From positions 1-50,105 of the forward strand of contig VBWA01000026.1 of assembly GCA_006218025.1 (NCBI GenBank): a DNA stretch of 50,105 nucleotides. Direction: 5' to 3'. The notes beneath the pieces are model-generated. The model had not been told where the DNA came from. It worked only from the letters and a program-made list of their open reading frames with translations, and ran no database searches. This DNA is from Rhodocyclaceae bacterium. Lineage in GTDB: Bacteria > Pseudomonadota > Gammaproteobacteria > Burkholderiales > Rhodocyclaceae. Shown here in pieces: positions 11,101 to 19,816 of this stretch (positions are counted from its first letter, which is position 1; every line of letters starts with the position of its first letter). The position numbers and the translations under genes are program-made.

Positions 11101-11558
11101 TTGATGCCGACCAGCATGTCGATGGTGCGCATTTCCTTCGCCAGCAATTCCGTGCGTGTGCGCTTGAGCCAGTCGGCAAGCAGCGGCCCGGCCGGATCGG
11201 CTTCGAGATAGGGACCGAGTTCGCGCTTGAGGCCATCCGGGTAGTCGAAGGGAAAGTTCTCGGCGAACTCGTCCATGAAGAAATCGAAGGGATTGATCAC
11301 CGTCATGTCGGCCACCAGGTCGACCGTGATCGAAAGCGACTCGGCCTTCTCCGGGAACACCAGGCGCGCCACCCAGTTGCCGAAGGGGTCCTGCTGCCAG
11401 TTGAGGAAATGGCCGGCGGGCTCGACCTTCAGCGAATAGCCGAGGATGGGGGTGCGACTGTGCGCGGCGGGGCGCAGGCGCACCTCGTGCGGAAACAGCG
11501 TGACGGCCCGATCGAAGCTGTAGCGGGTCTGGTGGTTGAGCGCGACGCGGATGGTCAT
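8142..11558 (-). CDS. Transglutaminase-like/DUF2126 protein of the Anbu operon
   Basis: 1138 residues. N-terminal bacterial transglutaminase-like domain (MTIRVALNHQTRYSFDR), then a transglutaminase core with Cys in RGSCRDSAW (about residue 181), His in LHAWTEVY (about 232) and Asp in GLDPTSG, followed by the large DUF2126 region with MGGEPTF and a C-terminal half resembling a glutamine-synthetase-like fold. Last gene of the minus-strand set ATP-grasp, alpha-E, Anbu, transglutaminase, a known conserved neighbourhood. A copy of the dispersed repeat (10000-10024) is read in frame near residue 515. Its 3' end is duplicated at 6566-6736. Probably makes or cuts an amide-linked peptide; the substrate is unknown. 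Confidence 0.92.
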   Translation of the reverse strand: MTIRVALNHQTRYSFDRAVTLFPHEVRLRPAAHSRTPILGYSLKVEPAGHFLNWQQDPFGNWVARLVFPEKAESLSITVDLVADMTVINPFDFFMDEFAENFPFDYPDGLKRELGPYLEADPAGPLLADWLKRTRTELLAKEMRTIDMLVGINQRVQGDVGYIVRLEAGVQTPEETLELKRGSCRDSAWLLVQALRHLGLAARFASGYLIQLKADVKALDGPSGTTYDFTDLHAWTEVYIPGAGWIGLDPTSGLLAGEGHIPLACTAMPSSAAPVIGGTEVCEAHFDFAMHVTRIHEDPRVTQPYTEAQWQAVLDLGHQVDAELAKHDVRLTMGGEPTFVSIDDMDGAEWNYTALSEKKRELAGDLLNRLQGHFAPGAMLHFGQGKWYPGEPLPRWALGCYWRTDGKPLWKDAKLMVTSDGAGTRKAQDALHFIRRLTRELGLDPGFVIPAYEDVTRIIDEEQRWPENFDPLKADLKKPDERLRVAKLLERGLGEAAGYVLPLKALPSAKKRRTTGADSSSRFRSSPWPLRREHLYLIPGDSPLGLRLPLASLPWVAPGEKEEEFTRDPFAEQLPLTDPAAAEAAVDADTPRLKIESPPATPNAGYDPREIVHTALCAEVREGVLCIFLPPVPLLEDFITLLTAIEATAADLKLPVRLEGYTPPADPRLKEFRITPDPGVIEVNIHPATSWTQLVTNTQILYEEARLTRLGTEKFMLDGRHTGTGGGNHITLGAASPADSPCLRRPDLLMSLIAYWQHHPALSYLFSGMFIGPTSQAPRVDEARHESLYELEIAFQQMAARLKPGEESLQPWLVDRLLRNLLVDLSGNTHRAEFCIDKLYSPDSATGRLGLVEFRGFEMPPHAQMSLLQMLLLRALVARFWQTPYTGNGQGLMRWGTGLHDRFMLPHFVAQDMKDVVLDLQRAGYAFEFDWFAPFLEFRFPRFGTVVYHGIEIELRQAIEPWHVLGEEVAAGGTARYVDSSVERMQVKVRHMHDNRHILTCNGRPLPLTGTGTRGEYVAGVRYRAWSPPSGLHPTIGVQAPLVFDLVDSWSGRSIGGCTYHVAHPGGRSEDSFPINANAAESRRVARFWNHGHTPGAMHVRREGRNPDYPLTLDLRRAPEAWMEGAPSIATEQEQAQQ
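10000..10024 (-). repeat. Dispersed repeat, copy c (inside transglutaminase gene)
   Basis: On the minus strand it reads GCCGTACCACCGGCGCCGAC followed by TCTTC, matching the dispersed core with a few changes. It encodes a Thr/Gly/Ala/Asp/Ser stretch in a low-complexity segment of the protein. Confidence 0.55.
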
Positions 11559-11615
11559 CGGGAGCCGTTCATGTCTGGAATGCGGTAAGGGAGCGGCAGC
11601 CGCGCCGGGCGCGTG

Positions 11616-12341
11616 CTACCACTCCGGGTTGGGCAGTTCGGCAAAGGCGCGGCGCACGCCTTCGCCCCAGCTCTGGCGCAGGCGCTGGAAGTAGGGATCG
11701 TGCTCGTCGAAGTGATGGCTGTTGCCGATGCGCATGGAATCGCGATTGATGCAGACCAGGTCGATCGGCATGCCGACCGAGAGGTTGGAGCGCATGGTCG
11801 AATCGAAGGACACCAGTACGCACTTGATGACATCCTCGACACAGGTCCCGGCCGAGATCACGCGGTCGATGATGGGCTTGCCGTACTTGACCTCGCCGAT
11901 CTGGAAGTAGGGCGTTTCCGGCGTGGCCTCGATAAAGTTGCCCTCGGCATAGACCAGGAAAAGCCGCTGGTGCTCGCCGGCGATCTGGCCGCCGACGATG
12001 AAGTTGGCGCCGCAGTCGACGTTGTTTTCCATCAGGAAGGGGCCGTCGCGGTGGCGCACTTCGCGCAAGGCGCTGCCGACCAGCTCGGCGACGTCGTACA
12101 TGGAATACACGCTCATCAGGTTGGGCTCGGTGGCGTGCCGGATCGCCTGTTCAAGATGGTTGATGGTGGCTTGGGTGATGGCCAGGTTGCCGGAGTTGAC
12201 CATGACCAGCGCGCGGTCGCCGGGACGTTCGAAGGTCTTCATCTTGCGGAAGGTGGAGATGTTGTCCACTCCGGCGTTGGTGCGCGAATCCGATGCGAAG
12301 ACGATGCCGGCATCGATCATGGTTGCTACGCAATAAGTCAT
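11616..12341 (-). CDS. Anbu, proteasome-type bacterial peptidase
   Basis: 241-residue member of the Ntn-hydrolase proteasome superfamily, the Anbu (ancestral beta subunit) branch related to HslV. Thr2 right after the initiator Met (MTYCVATMIDAGIVFASDSRTNAG) is the predicted nucleophile once Met is removed; Asp18/Arg20 of SDSRT and Lys near residue 33 (FRKMKTFE) fit the catalytic set. The GANFIVGGQIAG and SFDSTMRSN segments are also characteristic. Lies between the alpha-E gene and the transglutaminase gene. Anbu assembles into helical or ring particles; its natural substrate is not established. Confidence 0.92.
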   Translation of the reverse strand: MTYCVATMIDAGIVFASDSRTNAGVDNISTFRKMKTFERPGDRALVMVNSGNLAITQATINHLEQAIRHATEPNLMSVYSMYDVAELVGSALREVRHRDGPFLMENNVDCGANFIVGGQIAGEHQRLFLVYAEGNFIEATPETPYFQIGEVKYGKPIIDRVISAGTCVEDVIKCVLVSFDSTMRSNLSVGMPIDLVCINRDSMRIGNSHHFDEHDPYFQRLRQSWGEGVRRAFAELPNPEW

Positions 12342-12363
12342 GGTTTCCTTCCCTCGGGATTCA

Positions 12364-13377
12364 TCAGGCCATCAGCTGGCTGGAGGAGGGCATCTTGAAG
12401 GATAGTGCCGCCGCGGGCAAGGGCGCCGGCCACTCGTCGGTGGTCCAGAAATAGGTGGTGTTGATCAGGTCGCCGAGGTCGTAGATGCGTTCGAGGAACT
12501 CGGACAGGTATTCATGCAGGCCGCGCGCGAAGATGTCGTCGATGGTGCCGAAGCGCAGCTCGCCGTGCAACTGGCCGCAACGGCGCAGCAGCTCGCCGGC
12601 GCGCGGGCCGTTGATTTCCTGCAGCAGGCGGTTGACCTCGTTCATTGCGGCCATCAGGGAGCGCGGCATGTCGGGACGCAGGATCAGCAATTCGGCGACG
12701 CGCTTGGGCGTGATCAGGTCGCGATACACCTTGCGATAGGACTCGAATGCCGAGACCGAGCGCAGCAGCGCGCCCCAGTGATAGTAGTCGGCGGCGCCGC
12801 CGATGTCGTCGACGCTCGGCAGCAGGATGTGGTACTTGACGTCGAGGATGCGCGCGGTGTTGTCGGCGCGTTCGAAGAAAGTGCCCAGGCGCAGGAAGCG
12901 GAAGATGTCGTCGCGCAGCAGCGTGCCGTGGGCGATGCCGCGCGACAGGTGGGAGCGTTCCTTGACCCATTCGAAAAAGGACGAGACGCCGTCCTCGGCG
13001 ATGCCGGCGGCCTGGATGCGGCGCATTTCCAGCCAGGTGGAGTTGAGCGCTTCCCACATCTCTGAAGTTATCGCGCCGCGAATGGCGCGCGCGTTTTCAC
13101 GTGCGGTGTAGAGGCTGTTGTAGATGCTGCCGGGATTCTTCTCGTCCAGCGCCATGAAGTGCATCACGTTGGCGGCGCTGGGTTCGTCGTAGCGCGCTTC
13201 GAAATCCTCGTGCAGGCCGCTGATCGACAGCATCGCCCGCCATTCGTGGTGCGGTTCGGCGACGGATTGCTTGAGCAGCGACATGCGGTAGGTGACGTCG
13301 AGCATGCGTGCGGTGTTCTCGGCCCGCTCGGTGCCGCGGCCCAGCCAGTAGAGGTGATCTGCGGTTGATGAGAGCAT
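12364..13377 (-). CDS. Alpha-E domain protein (COG2307)
   Basis: 337-residue, all-helical alpha-E family protein. It begins MLSSTADHLYWLGRGTERAENTARMLDV, the family signature, and a second similar block FRFLRLGTFFERADNTARILDVKY lies near the middle, showing the internal repeat typical of the family. ATG 13377 is preferred; frame-open sequence further upstream overlaps the ATP-grasp gene. It stands 11 bases after the ATP-grasp gene and 22 bases before Anbu. It is thought to cooperate with the ATP-grasp partner in a peptide-ligation or modification step (inference from neighbourhood conservation). Confidence 0.9.
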   Translation of the reverse strand: MLSSTADHLYWLGRGTERAENTARMLDVTYRMSLLKQSVAEPHHEWRAMLSISGLHEDFEARYDEPSAANVMHFMALDEKNPGSIYNSLYTARENARAIRGAITSEMWEALNSTWLEMRRIQAAGIAEDGVSSFFEWVKERSHLSRGIAHGTLLRDDIFRFLRLGTFFERADNTARILDVKYHILLPSVDDIGGAADYYHWGALLRSVSAFESYRKVYRDLITPKRVAELLILRPDMPRSLMAAMNEVNRLLQEINGPRAGELLRRCGQLHGELRFGTIDDIFARGLHEYLSEFLERIYDLGDLINTTYFWTTDEWPAPLPAAALSFKMPSSSQLMA

Positions 13378-13388
13378 GATTTTCCGCC

Positions 13389-14813
13389 TTAGTTTTCGAG
13401 GACCCAGGTGTCCTTGGTGCCGCCGCCCTGCGAGGAATTGACCACCAGCGAGCCTTGCTTGAGCGCGACGCGGGTGAGCCCGCCCGGCACCATGCTGATG
13501 TCGCGGCCGGACAGGACATAGGGCCGCAGGTCGAGGTGGCGCGGCGCGACGCCGCTGTCGACATAGGTGGGGCAAGTCGACAGGGCCAGCGTCGGCTGTG
13601 CGATGTAGCCCTCGGGTGCGGCGAGAATTTTCCGGCGGAAGGCCTCGATTTCCGCCTTGCTCGACGTGGGTCCGACCAGCATGCCGTACCCGCCCGAGCC
13701 GTGGACCTCCTTGACCACCAGTTCCGCCAGGTGCTCGAGGACATACTTCCGGTCGTCCGGCTTGGCCAGTTCCCAGGTCGGCACGTTGGACAGGATGGGT
13801 TCCTCGCCGCAATAGAAGCGGATCATCTCCGGCACATGGATGTACATCGCCTTGTCGTCGGCGATGCCGGTGCCGATGGCATTGGCCAGGGTCACGCGGC
13901 CGGCGCGGTAGGCATTGAAAAGGCCCGGCACGCCGAGCACCGAATCCTTGCGGAAGGCCAGCGGATCGAGGAAGTCGTCGTCGATGCGGCGGTAGATCAC
14001 GTCCACCCGCTGCGGGCCCTGGGTGGTGCGCATGAATACCGTGTCGTCGCGCACGAAGAGGTCGTTGCCCTCGACCAGCTCGATGCCCATCTGCTGGGCG
14101 AGGAAGGCGTGCTCGAAGTAGGCACTGTTGAACTGGCCCGGTGTCAGCAGCACGACGTTGGGATTGTGCACGCCCTCCGGCGCCACCGAACGCAGGTTCT
14201 CCAGCAGCAGGTCGGGATAGTGCTCCACCGGCGCGATCGCCATGCGCGCGAAGATCTCGGGAAACAGCCGCATCATCATCTTGCGGTTTTCCAGCATGTA
14301 GGAAACCCCGGAGGGCGTGCGCAGGTTGTCTTCCAGCACGTAGTACTCGCCGCATTTGTCGCCATGGTCGGCGCGCACCAGGTCGACGCCGGCAATGTGC
14401 GCGTAGATGCCGCCGGGCACCGTGACGCCGGCCATCTCGGCGCGGTACTGCGAATTGCCCAGCACCTGCTGCGCCGGGATGCGCCCGGCCTTGAGGATTT
14501 CCTGGTCGTGGTAGATGTCGTCGAGGAAGGCGTTGAGCGCCTTGACGCGCTGGCGCAGTCCGGCCTCGATGCGCTGCCACTCGGCGGCGGGAATGATGCG
14601 CGGAATGATATCGAAGGGAATCAGGCGTTCCTTGCCGGCCTCCTCGCCGTAGACGGCAAAGGTGATGCCGACGCGATGGAAGGTGAGGTCGGCTTCTTCA
14701 CGCTTGCGTGCGATGACCTCGGGCGCCGTCGACTCCAGCCAGGCGGCAAAGCCATGGTAGCTCGGACGCACCGCACCCGAGGCATCGAGCATTTCGTCGT
14801 AGGCAGGCTTCAT
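13389..14813 (-). CDS. Circularly permuted ATP-grasp protein (COG2308)
   Basis: 474 residues, circularly permuted type-2 ATP-grasp family. Seen: the [23 protein letters not shown]-terminal signature (in pieces DEML, RPSYHG), [15 protein letters not shown]-type segment, [52 protein letters not shown], and the C-terminal [18 protein letters not shown]. First gene of the Anbu operon. Predicted carboxylate-amine ligase, probably making a peptide-like product with the alpha-E partner; the substrate is unknown. Confidence 0.92.
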   Translation of the reverse strand: MKPAYDEMLDASGAVRPSYHGFAAWLESTAPEVIARKREEADLTFHRVGITFAVYGEEAGKERLIPFDIIPRIIPAAEWQRIEAGLRQRVKALNAFLDDIYHDQEILKAGRIPAQQVLGNSQYRAEMAGVTVPGGIYAHIAGVDLVRADHGDKCGEYYVLEDNLRTPSGVSYMLENRKMMMRLFPEIFARMAIAPVEHYPDLLLENLRSVAPEGVHNPNVVLLTPGQFNSAYFEHAFLAQQMGIELVEGNDLFVRDDTVFMRTTQGPQRVDVIYRRIDDDFLDPLAFRKDSVLGVPGLFNAYRAGRVTLANAIGTGIADDKAMYIHVPEMIRFYCGEEPILSNVPTWELAKPDDRKYVLEHLAELVVKEVHGSGGYGMLVGPTSSKAEIEAFRRKILAAPEGYIAQPTLALSTCPTYVDSGVAPRHLDLRPYVLSGRDISMVPGGLTRVALKQGSLVVNSSQGGGTKDTWVLEN

Positions 14814-14989
14814 GTCGGTGCGCTTGCAATAAAGAGAGTTACCAACTCTCAGCAGAAACCATGCCCGCAGAAATGTTAAGTTAAATCAGTTGGATGGCGG
14901 CGATGGTCAAACCGCTCCGCACCGCATCGGGGCACGACGCAGCAGAGTGGTGCGTGTGTCGTGGCTGAAAACGCCCCGGCCCTGGCGGC

Positions 14990-15787
14990 TCAGACAGCCA
15001 TCTTGCTCAGGCCGTCCGCGGCAAAGACGAAGGCATCGAGCGCCAGCGCGCCGAGTTGGCTGTCGCGGTAGGCGGTATGCGCCACCGCGTTTTTGCCGGC
15101 AGCGCCCAGCGCGACGTACAGCGGCAGCAGATGTTCCGGTGACGGATGGGCGCGCGCCGCATGCGGTGCCTGGCGGCGCCAGTCGAGCAAGGCCGGCAGG
15201 TCGCGCTGCTCCAGCGCCGCGACGAACCAGTCGCGGAATTCGCTGACGTAGGGCAAGGCTTCGCCGTCCGCCGCGTCGGCGACCATGTCGCGCAGATTGT
15301 GCGTGAGTCCGCCCGAGGCGAGAACCAGCACGCCGCGTTGCGTGAGCGGCTGCAGCATCCGGCCGAGTCGATAGTGATTCCCGGCCGATGCCTGCGGCAT
15401 CACGGCGAACTGGATCACAGGAATGTCGGCCGCCGGATACATGGCTCGCAGCGGCGACCACGCGCCGTGATCGAGTCCGCGCTCATGGTCGATCTGGATG
15501 CCGGGAACCAGCGTGGCCACCTCCGCAGCGAGATCGGGCGCGCCGGGTGCCGGATAGTCGAGCTCGTAGAGCGCCTGCGGAAAGCCGTAAAAATCGTGGA
15601 TGGTTTCCGGCTGCGCGGTGGCGCTCACGGCGGGCATCCGCGTGTTCCAGTGCGCCGAGACGGCGAGAATCGCCTGCGGTCGCGGCAGTTCTTGCGCCAG
15701 CGCCCGCCATGCCGGGCCGGCGCGGCCGGGCTCCAGCAGCAGCATCGGCGAGCCGTGGGAAATGAATACCGGTGGAATGAAGTTCAT
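14990..15787 (-). CDS. Class III extradiol dioxygenase, YgiD/DODA type
   Basis: 265 residues of the LigB-like 4,5-DOPA-extradiol-dioxygenase family. Metal-binding and catalytic residues visible: His in FISHGSPM (about residue 11), His in SAHWNT (about 46), His in GLDHGAWSPL, and a late His in SGGLTHNLRD. The IHDFYGFP and YPAADIPVIQ segments are typical. E. coli YgiD opens DOPA in vitro, but the natural substrate is unclear. Divergent from the diguanylate cyclase gene. The 176 bases on its far side (14814-14989) show no gene. Confidence 0.88.
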   Translation of the reverse strand: MNFIPPVFISHGSPMLLLEPGRAGPAWRALAQELPRPQAILAVSAHWNTRMPAVSATAQPETIHDFYGFPQALYELDYPAPGAPDLAAEVATLVPGIQIDHERGLDHGAWSPLRAMYPAADIPVIQFAVMPQASAGNHYRLGRMLQPLTQRGVLVLASGGLTHNLRDMVADAADGEALPYVSEFRDWFVAALEQRDLPALLDWRRQAPHAARAHPSPEHLLPLYVALGAAGKNAVAHTAYRDSQLGALALDAFVFAADGLSKMAV

Positions 15788-15824
15788 GGTCGCAGTCTAG
15801 CCCTGCGGCCCTGCCATGCTCAGG

Positions 15825-15857
15825 GCCCGGCGAGGAACACATTGTTCCCTGCCGGGC
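15825..15857. promoter_or_regulatory. Strong palindrome between divergent genes
   Basis: Arms GCCCGGC (15825-15831) and GCCGGGC (15851-15857) enclose a second pair GGAACA/TGTTCC. Because the two flanking genes point away from it, a terminator is unlikely; an operator or a leader hairpin is more plausible. A TATACT -10-like hexamer for the cyclase gene lies just downstream (about 15872-15877). Confidence 0.45.
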
Positions 15858-15884
15858 AACAGCACGAACCTTTATACTTGAACC

Positions 15885-17708
15885 ATGATGCGTGCCAATT
15901 TGATTCCCGTGGTGAGCGCCGGCACGACACCGCACCGGAGACTTGATCCAGCCACAGGAAAGGCAAGCGCCTCCGTACGCCGGCATGCATGGTTTTGGCT
16001 TTGTCTGCTGTTTGCCTGTTTGCTGGGAATGCGGTCCGATCCGGTCCAGGCCAAGGTCTTGCAACTCACCGATGTGCCGGCGCAGTCGCTGGGCACCCGG
16101 GTCGATTTCCTGGTCGAAGAAGGTCAGCCCTTGAGTCTGGCGCAGGCGCAGGCGCTGCAACGCGACGGCAGCTTCCACCAGGGCGAACACCCCACTCTCA
16201 ACTTCGGCATTGGCGCGCGTCCGGTGTGGGTTCATCTTGAACTGATCAATCCGAGCGACAAGCCGGTTGCCATGCGTCTGTTGGCTGGCGTCACATGGAT
16301 CGACCAGCTCGATGCGTTCGTCGTGCAGACCGATCGCATCGCCGCCCATTGGCAGACCGGGGATGCGCGAGCCGACGGCGATGGCCTCGCGCCAGCCCTC
16401 GGCTATTCGCTGCCGTTGAGCTTTGGGGTTGGCCGCAGCGACCTCTTCCTGCGCGTCGCGTCCATCGACCCGATGGTGTTGCCGGTCGAACTCCTGTCGG
16501 AGAAAATGTTCAGCGAGCGCCAGCGCCGGATGGGCTACATCTACGGCTTCATCTATGGTTTCCTGGCGGCCCTGTGCGCCTATAACCTGCTGCTGTTTGC
16601 CGGGCTGGGCGAGCGCAGCTACCTCTATTACTCGCTCTACCTGATCAGCTTCATCGCGGCGAATTTGGCCTATAGCGGGCATGGCCTGGCCTGGTTGTGG
16701 CCCGGCCAAGTGCTCTTTCAGCGCTACGTGATCCTGGTGCTGATGGTGGTGTTCGGCGCCAGCGGCCTGCTGTTTGCCAGTCGGTTTCTTGCCCTGGCCG
16801 AGCACGCGCCGCGCGCGCTGAAGCGGGTGCGTTGGTTTTGCGGATTGGGTCTGGGCGCCATGGGATTGTGCCTGCTGGCGGGCAGCCAACTGGGCGCGGC
16901 CCTCGTGGCATTTTCCTTCCTGAGTCTGTTCTCCGTCGGCATGATCTTGCTGGGCGTGCTGGCCGTGCGCAAGGGCTGGGAACTCGGCCGGTATTTCCTC
17001 GCCGCTGCCCTGTTCGGCGCGCTGGGCGCCGCTCTCACCACTTTGGCGGTTTGGGGCTGGTTGCCGTTTACGGCAAGCACCTACCACGCCGTGGAAGCGG
17101 GCGTGATCATCGAGGCGACGCTGCTGGCGCTGGCACTGGCCTACCAGATGCGCTACCACCAGCGGATCAGCCTGCGCGCCGAGCAGCTCGCTCGCCTGGA
17201 CCCGCTGACGGAGCTGCACAACCGCCGGGCATTTCTGGAATTGGCCGGGATGACCTGGAGTCTCGCCGAGCGTGGCGACCGTCCGCTGAGTCTGATCATG
17301 ATCGACATCGACCACTTCAAGCAGATAAACGACCAGCATGGCCATGAAGCGGGCGACCGTGTCCTGGTCGAGTTTGCACGATTGCTGGATCGGCAGAAAC
17401 GGGCCGGAGACATCCTGGCGCGCTGGGGTGGCGAGGAATTCATCCTGATGCTGCCGGAAACCGACCTGGCGCATGCCACCGCCCTTGCCGAACGGCTTCG
17501 GCTGTCTCTGTCCACCAGTCCGCTGCCCCTCAGGCACGGCAACGTCGTGCTGGCCGCCAGCTTCGGTGTTGCCGAGCGCACCCGGCAGAGCCGCCTGGAA
17601 GACCTGATCGGCGCCGCCGACATTCAGCTCTACCAGGCCAAGAAACAGGGGCGTAACCGGGTCTCTTCAACGTGCAGCATCAGCGTCCTGCGCCAGTCGT
17701 CCGGCTGA
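15885..17708 (+). CDS. Membrane diguanylate cyclase (7TMR-DISM + GGDEF)
   Basis: 607 residues. An N-terminal membrane anchor/signal (FWLCLLFACLLGM, about 35-50), then a periplasmic 7TMR-DISMED2-like sensor domain (PVWVHLELINPSDKPVAMRL), seven transmembrane helices (about residues 215-410), and a C-terminal GGDEF domain (about 440-600). The GGDEF domain has DPLTELHNRRAF, DIDHFKQINDQHGHEAGD and the active site GGEEF near residue 515, so cyclic-di-GMP synthesis is expected. An RxxD inhibitory site is not obvious. Stands alone; the ligand is unknown. Confidence 0.92.
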   Translation: MMRANLIPVVSAGTTPHRRLDPATGKASASVRRHAWFWLCLLFACLLGMRSDPVQAKVLQLTDVPAQSLGTRVDFLVEEGQPLSLAQAQALQRDGSFHQGEHPTLNFGIGARPVWVHLELINPSDKPVAMRLLAGVTWIDQLDAFVVQTDRIAAHWQTGDARADGDGLAPALGYSLPLSFGVGRSDLFLRVASIDPMVLPVELLSEKMFSERQRRMGYIYGFIYGFLAALCAYNLLLFAGLGERSYLYYSLYLISFIAANLAYSGHGLAWLWPGQVLFQRYVILVLMVVFGASGLLFASRFLALAEHAPRALKRVRWFCGLGLGAMGLCLLAGSQLGAALVAFSFLSLFSVGMILLGVLAVRKGWELGRYFLAAALFGALGAALTTLAVWGWLPFTASTYHAVEAGVIIEATLLALALAYQMRYHQRISLRAEQLARLDPLTELHNRRAFLELAGMTWSLAERGDRPLSLIMIDIDHFKQINDQHGHEAGDRVLVEFARLLDRQKRAGDILARWGGEEFILMLPETDLAHATALAERLRLSLSTSPLPLRHGNVVLAASFGVAERTRQSRLEDLIGAADIQLYQAKKQGRNRVSSTCSISVLRQSSG

Positions 17709-17853
17709 ACTGCGAACGGCCGTGCCCGGGAAGTCGATCCGCTCATGACGGAAATCTGCTCAAGTGCATGGTCTGATGCTCACGCTCGCGTCGCAAACCC
17801 TACAATTCACCGCCTGGTCGTTTTTACCCCGTTGATTTAGCGCAAACTTTTAG

Positions 17854-17870
17854 CCGGCACCGGATTTGCT
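17854..17870 (+). promoter_or_regulatory. Sigma54-type promoter before nifV
   Basis: CCGGCACCGGATTTGCT fits the -24/-12 pattern: GG at 17856-17857 and GC at 17868-17869 with 10 bases between. A weak upstream activator half-match, CGT-N10-ACA, lies at 17789-17804 (one mismatch to TGT-N10-ACA). The predicted start of transcription is only about 5 bases before the nifV ATG, which is odd. Confidence 0.6.
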
Positions 17871-17885
17871 AGTCATGGCTTGACC

Positions 17886-19016
17886 ATGACTGCCAAACGT
17901 CCACCCCACATCGTCATCAACGACACCACCCTGCGCGACGGCGAACAGTCGGCGGGGGTGGCGTTCAGCCTCGACGAGAAGCTCGACATCGCGCGCGGCC
18001 TCGATGCGCTGGGCGTACCCGAACTGGAGATCGGCATCCCGGCGATGGGCGAAGCCGAGCGCGAGGGCATCCGCGGCGTCGCGGCGCTCGGCCTGAGGGC
18101 GCGGCTGATGGTCTGGAGCCGCATGCAGCGCGACGACATCACCCTGGCGGCGAATCTCGGTGCGCATCTGATCGACATCTCGGTGCCCGCTTCCGACCAG
18201 CACCTGCGTTCGAAATTGCAGAAGGACCGGCCCTGGCTGTTGCAGGCGATAGTCGAGCATGTGCGCTTCGCCCGCGATCTCGGCTTCGAGGTCGGCGTCG
18301 GCGCCGAGGATGCCTCGCGCGGCGATCCCGACCTGCTGGCCGCGATCGCCGAGGCCGCGCAGGCGGCGGGTGCGCGGCGCATCCGCTTTGCCGACACGCT
18401 GGGCGTGCTCGATCCCTTCGCCACTTTCGAGCGCATCGCGGCGCTGCGTGCATGCTGCGACCTCGACATCGAAATGCATGCCCATGACGACCTCGGCATG
18501 GCCACGGCGAATACCCTGGCCGCCGCCAAGGCCGGCGCCACGCACCTCAACACCACGGTCAACGGCCTCGGCGAGCGTTCCGGCAACGCGCCGCTGGAGG
18601 AAGTCGTGCTCGGGCTGCATGTCTGCCACGGCATCGCCACCGGTATCGACCTCAAGGGTTTCCCGGAAATATCGCGGCGAGTCGCGCTGGCCTCCGGACG
18701 TCCGCTGCCCTGGCAGAAGAGCGTCGTCGGCGAGGGCGCCTTCACCCACGAGGCCGGCATCCACGTCGATGGCCTGATGAAGGACCCGGCCAATTACCAG
18801 GGCTTCGATCCCGATCTCGTCGGCCGCCGGCATCGCATCGTGCTGGGCAAGCATTCCGGCCCGCGGGCGGTGCAGCGGGTCATGGCCGAACTCGGCCACC
18901 CCTTGTCGGAAGCCGCCGCGCGCGAGCTGCTGCGGCGGGTACGGGCCTTCGTCGCCAGCGCCAAGCATTCGCCGTCCGATGCCGACCTGCTGGCCCTGCT
19001 CGGAGCCGGATCATGA
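17886..19016 (+). CDS. nifV: Homocitrate synthase NifV
   Basis: Condenses acetyl-CoA with 2-oxoglutarate to homocitrate, the organic ligand of FeMo-cofactor. 376 residues, DRE-TIM metallolyase fold: [10 protein letters not shown] (residues 12-21), [11 protein letters not shown], the metal-binding [27 protein letters not shown], and HEAGIHVDG. Clearly the NifV/2-isopropylmalate synthase family; the nif context decides for NifV. ATG 17886 is preferred to TTG 17880. First gene of nifV-cysE-TPR-nifW-nifZ-nifM; its stop overlaps the cysE start (ATGA). Confidence 0.95.
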   Translation: MTAKRPPHIVINDTTLRDGEQSAGVAFSLDEKLDIARGLDALGVPELEIGIPAMGEAEREGIRGVAALGLRARLMVWSRMQRDDITLAANLGAHLIDISVPASDQHLRSKLQKDRPWLLQAIVEHVRFARDLGFEVGVGAEDASRGDPDLLAAIAEAAQAAGARRIRFADTLGVLDPFATFERIAALRACCDLDIEMHAHDDLGMATANTLAAAKAGATHLNTTVNGLGERSGNAPLEEVVLGLHVCHGIATGIDLKGFPEISRRVALASGRPLPWQKSVVGEGAFTHEAGIHVDGLMKDPANYQGFDPDLVGRRHRIVLGKHSGPRAVQRVMAELGHPLSEAAARELLRRVRAFVASAKHSPSDADLLALLGAGS

Positions 19017-19816
19017 GCCCGGATCTGTCGTCCGCGCTATCGCTGGCCATGGGGGAAGCCGAATCGAAACCCGGCCTGCCGGCCCTGGCGCGCGAGGACC
19101 TGGCCTGCGTCTTCGGCCGCGATCCGGCGGCCCGCTCGCGCCTCGAAGTGTTGCTGACCTATCCGGGGCTCCATGCCATCCTCATGCACCGTCTGGCGCA
19201 TGCGCTGTGGATTCGCGGCTGGAATTTCGCCGGACGGTGGCTGGCATGGCTGGCGCGCCTGCTGACCAATGTCGACATCCATCCCGGCGCGCGCATCGGC
19301 CGCCGCTTTTTCATCGATCACGGCGCCGGCGTGGTGATCGGCGAGACTGCCGAAATCGGCGACGACTGCACGCTGTACCACGGCGTCACGCTGGGCGGCA
19401 CCACCTGGAACCAGGGCAAGCGCCACCCGACTTTGGGCGCCGGCGTGGTGGTCGGCGCCGGGGCGAAGATACTCGGCGCGATCCGCATCGGCGACGCTGC
19501 GCGCATCGGCGCCAATTCCGTGGTGATCCGCGAAGTGCCGGCCGGCCGCACCGCGATCGGCATCCCGGCGCGGCTGGTCGGCGAGCGCACGACGGCATCG
19601 CTGTCGACAGTCGGCGCTGGCGGGACGGCGATCAACCTCGACCACCACCTGATTCCCGATCCGGTGGGCAAGGCCATCCAGTGCCTGCTCGACCGCATCG
19701 ACACGCTGGAGACGGAAGTGCGCGACTTGCGCGGCCTGCCGCCGCCAGTCAAGTCCGCAAGCTGCGTCGCCTGCGCCGCCGGCGAACTGTGTTGCGAGGA
19801 GCATGGCCGTGGCTGA
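19013..19816 (+). CDS. cysE: Serine O-acetyltransferase, nif-linked CysE
   Basis: Makes O-acetylserine for cysteine synthesis, here presumably to feed Fe-S cluster assembly for nitrogenase. 267 residues with an N-terminal helical part ([18 protein letters not shown]) and a left-handed beta-helix of hexapeptide repeats: [71 protein letters not shown]. The C-terminal tail ends with a cysteine-rich patch ([11 protein letters not shown]) not usual for housekeeping CysE; its role is unknown. Overlaps nifV and the next gene. Confidence 0.92.
   Translation: MSPDLSSALSLAMGEAESKPGLPALAREDLACVFGRDPAARSRLEVLLTYPGLHAILMHRLAHALWIRGWNFAGRWLAWLARLLTNVDIHPGARIGRRFFIDHGAGVVIGETAEIGDDCTLYHGVTLGGTTWNQGKRHPTLGAGVVVGAGAKILGAIRIGDAARIGANSVVIREVPAGRTAIGIPARLVGERTTASLSTVGAGGTAINLDHHLIPDPVGKAIQCLLDRIDTLETEVRDLRGLPPPVKSASCVACAAGELCCEEHGRG

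Noticed and set aside
15483-17537. 684-codon open frame opposite the diguanylate cyclase gene
   Set aside because: Low-complexity His/Gln/Arg-rich translation with no domain; the plus strand has a clear 7TM-GGDEF protein.
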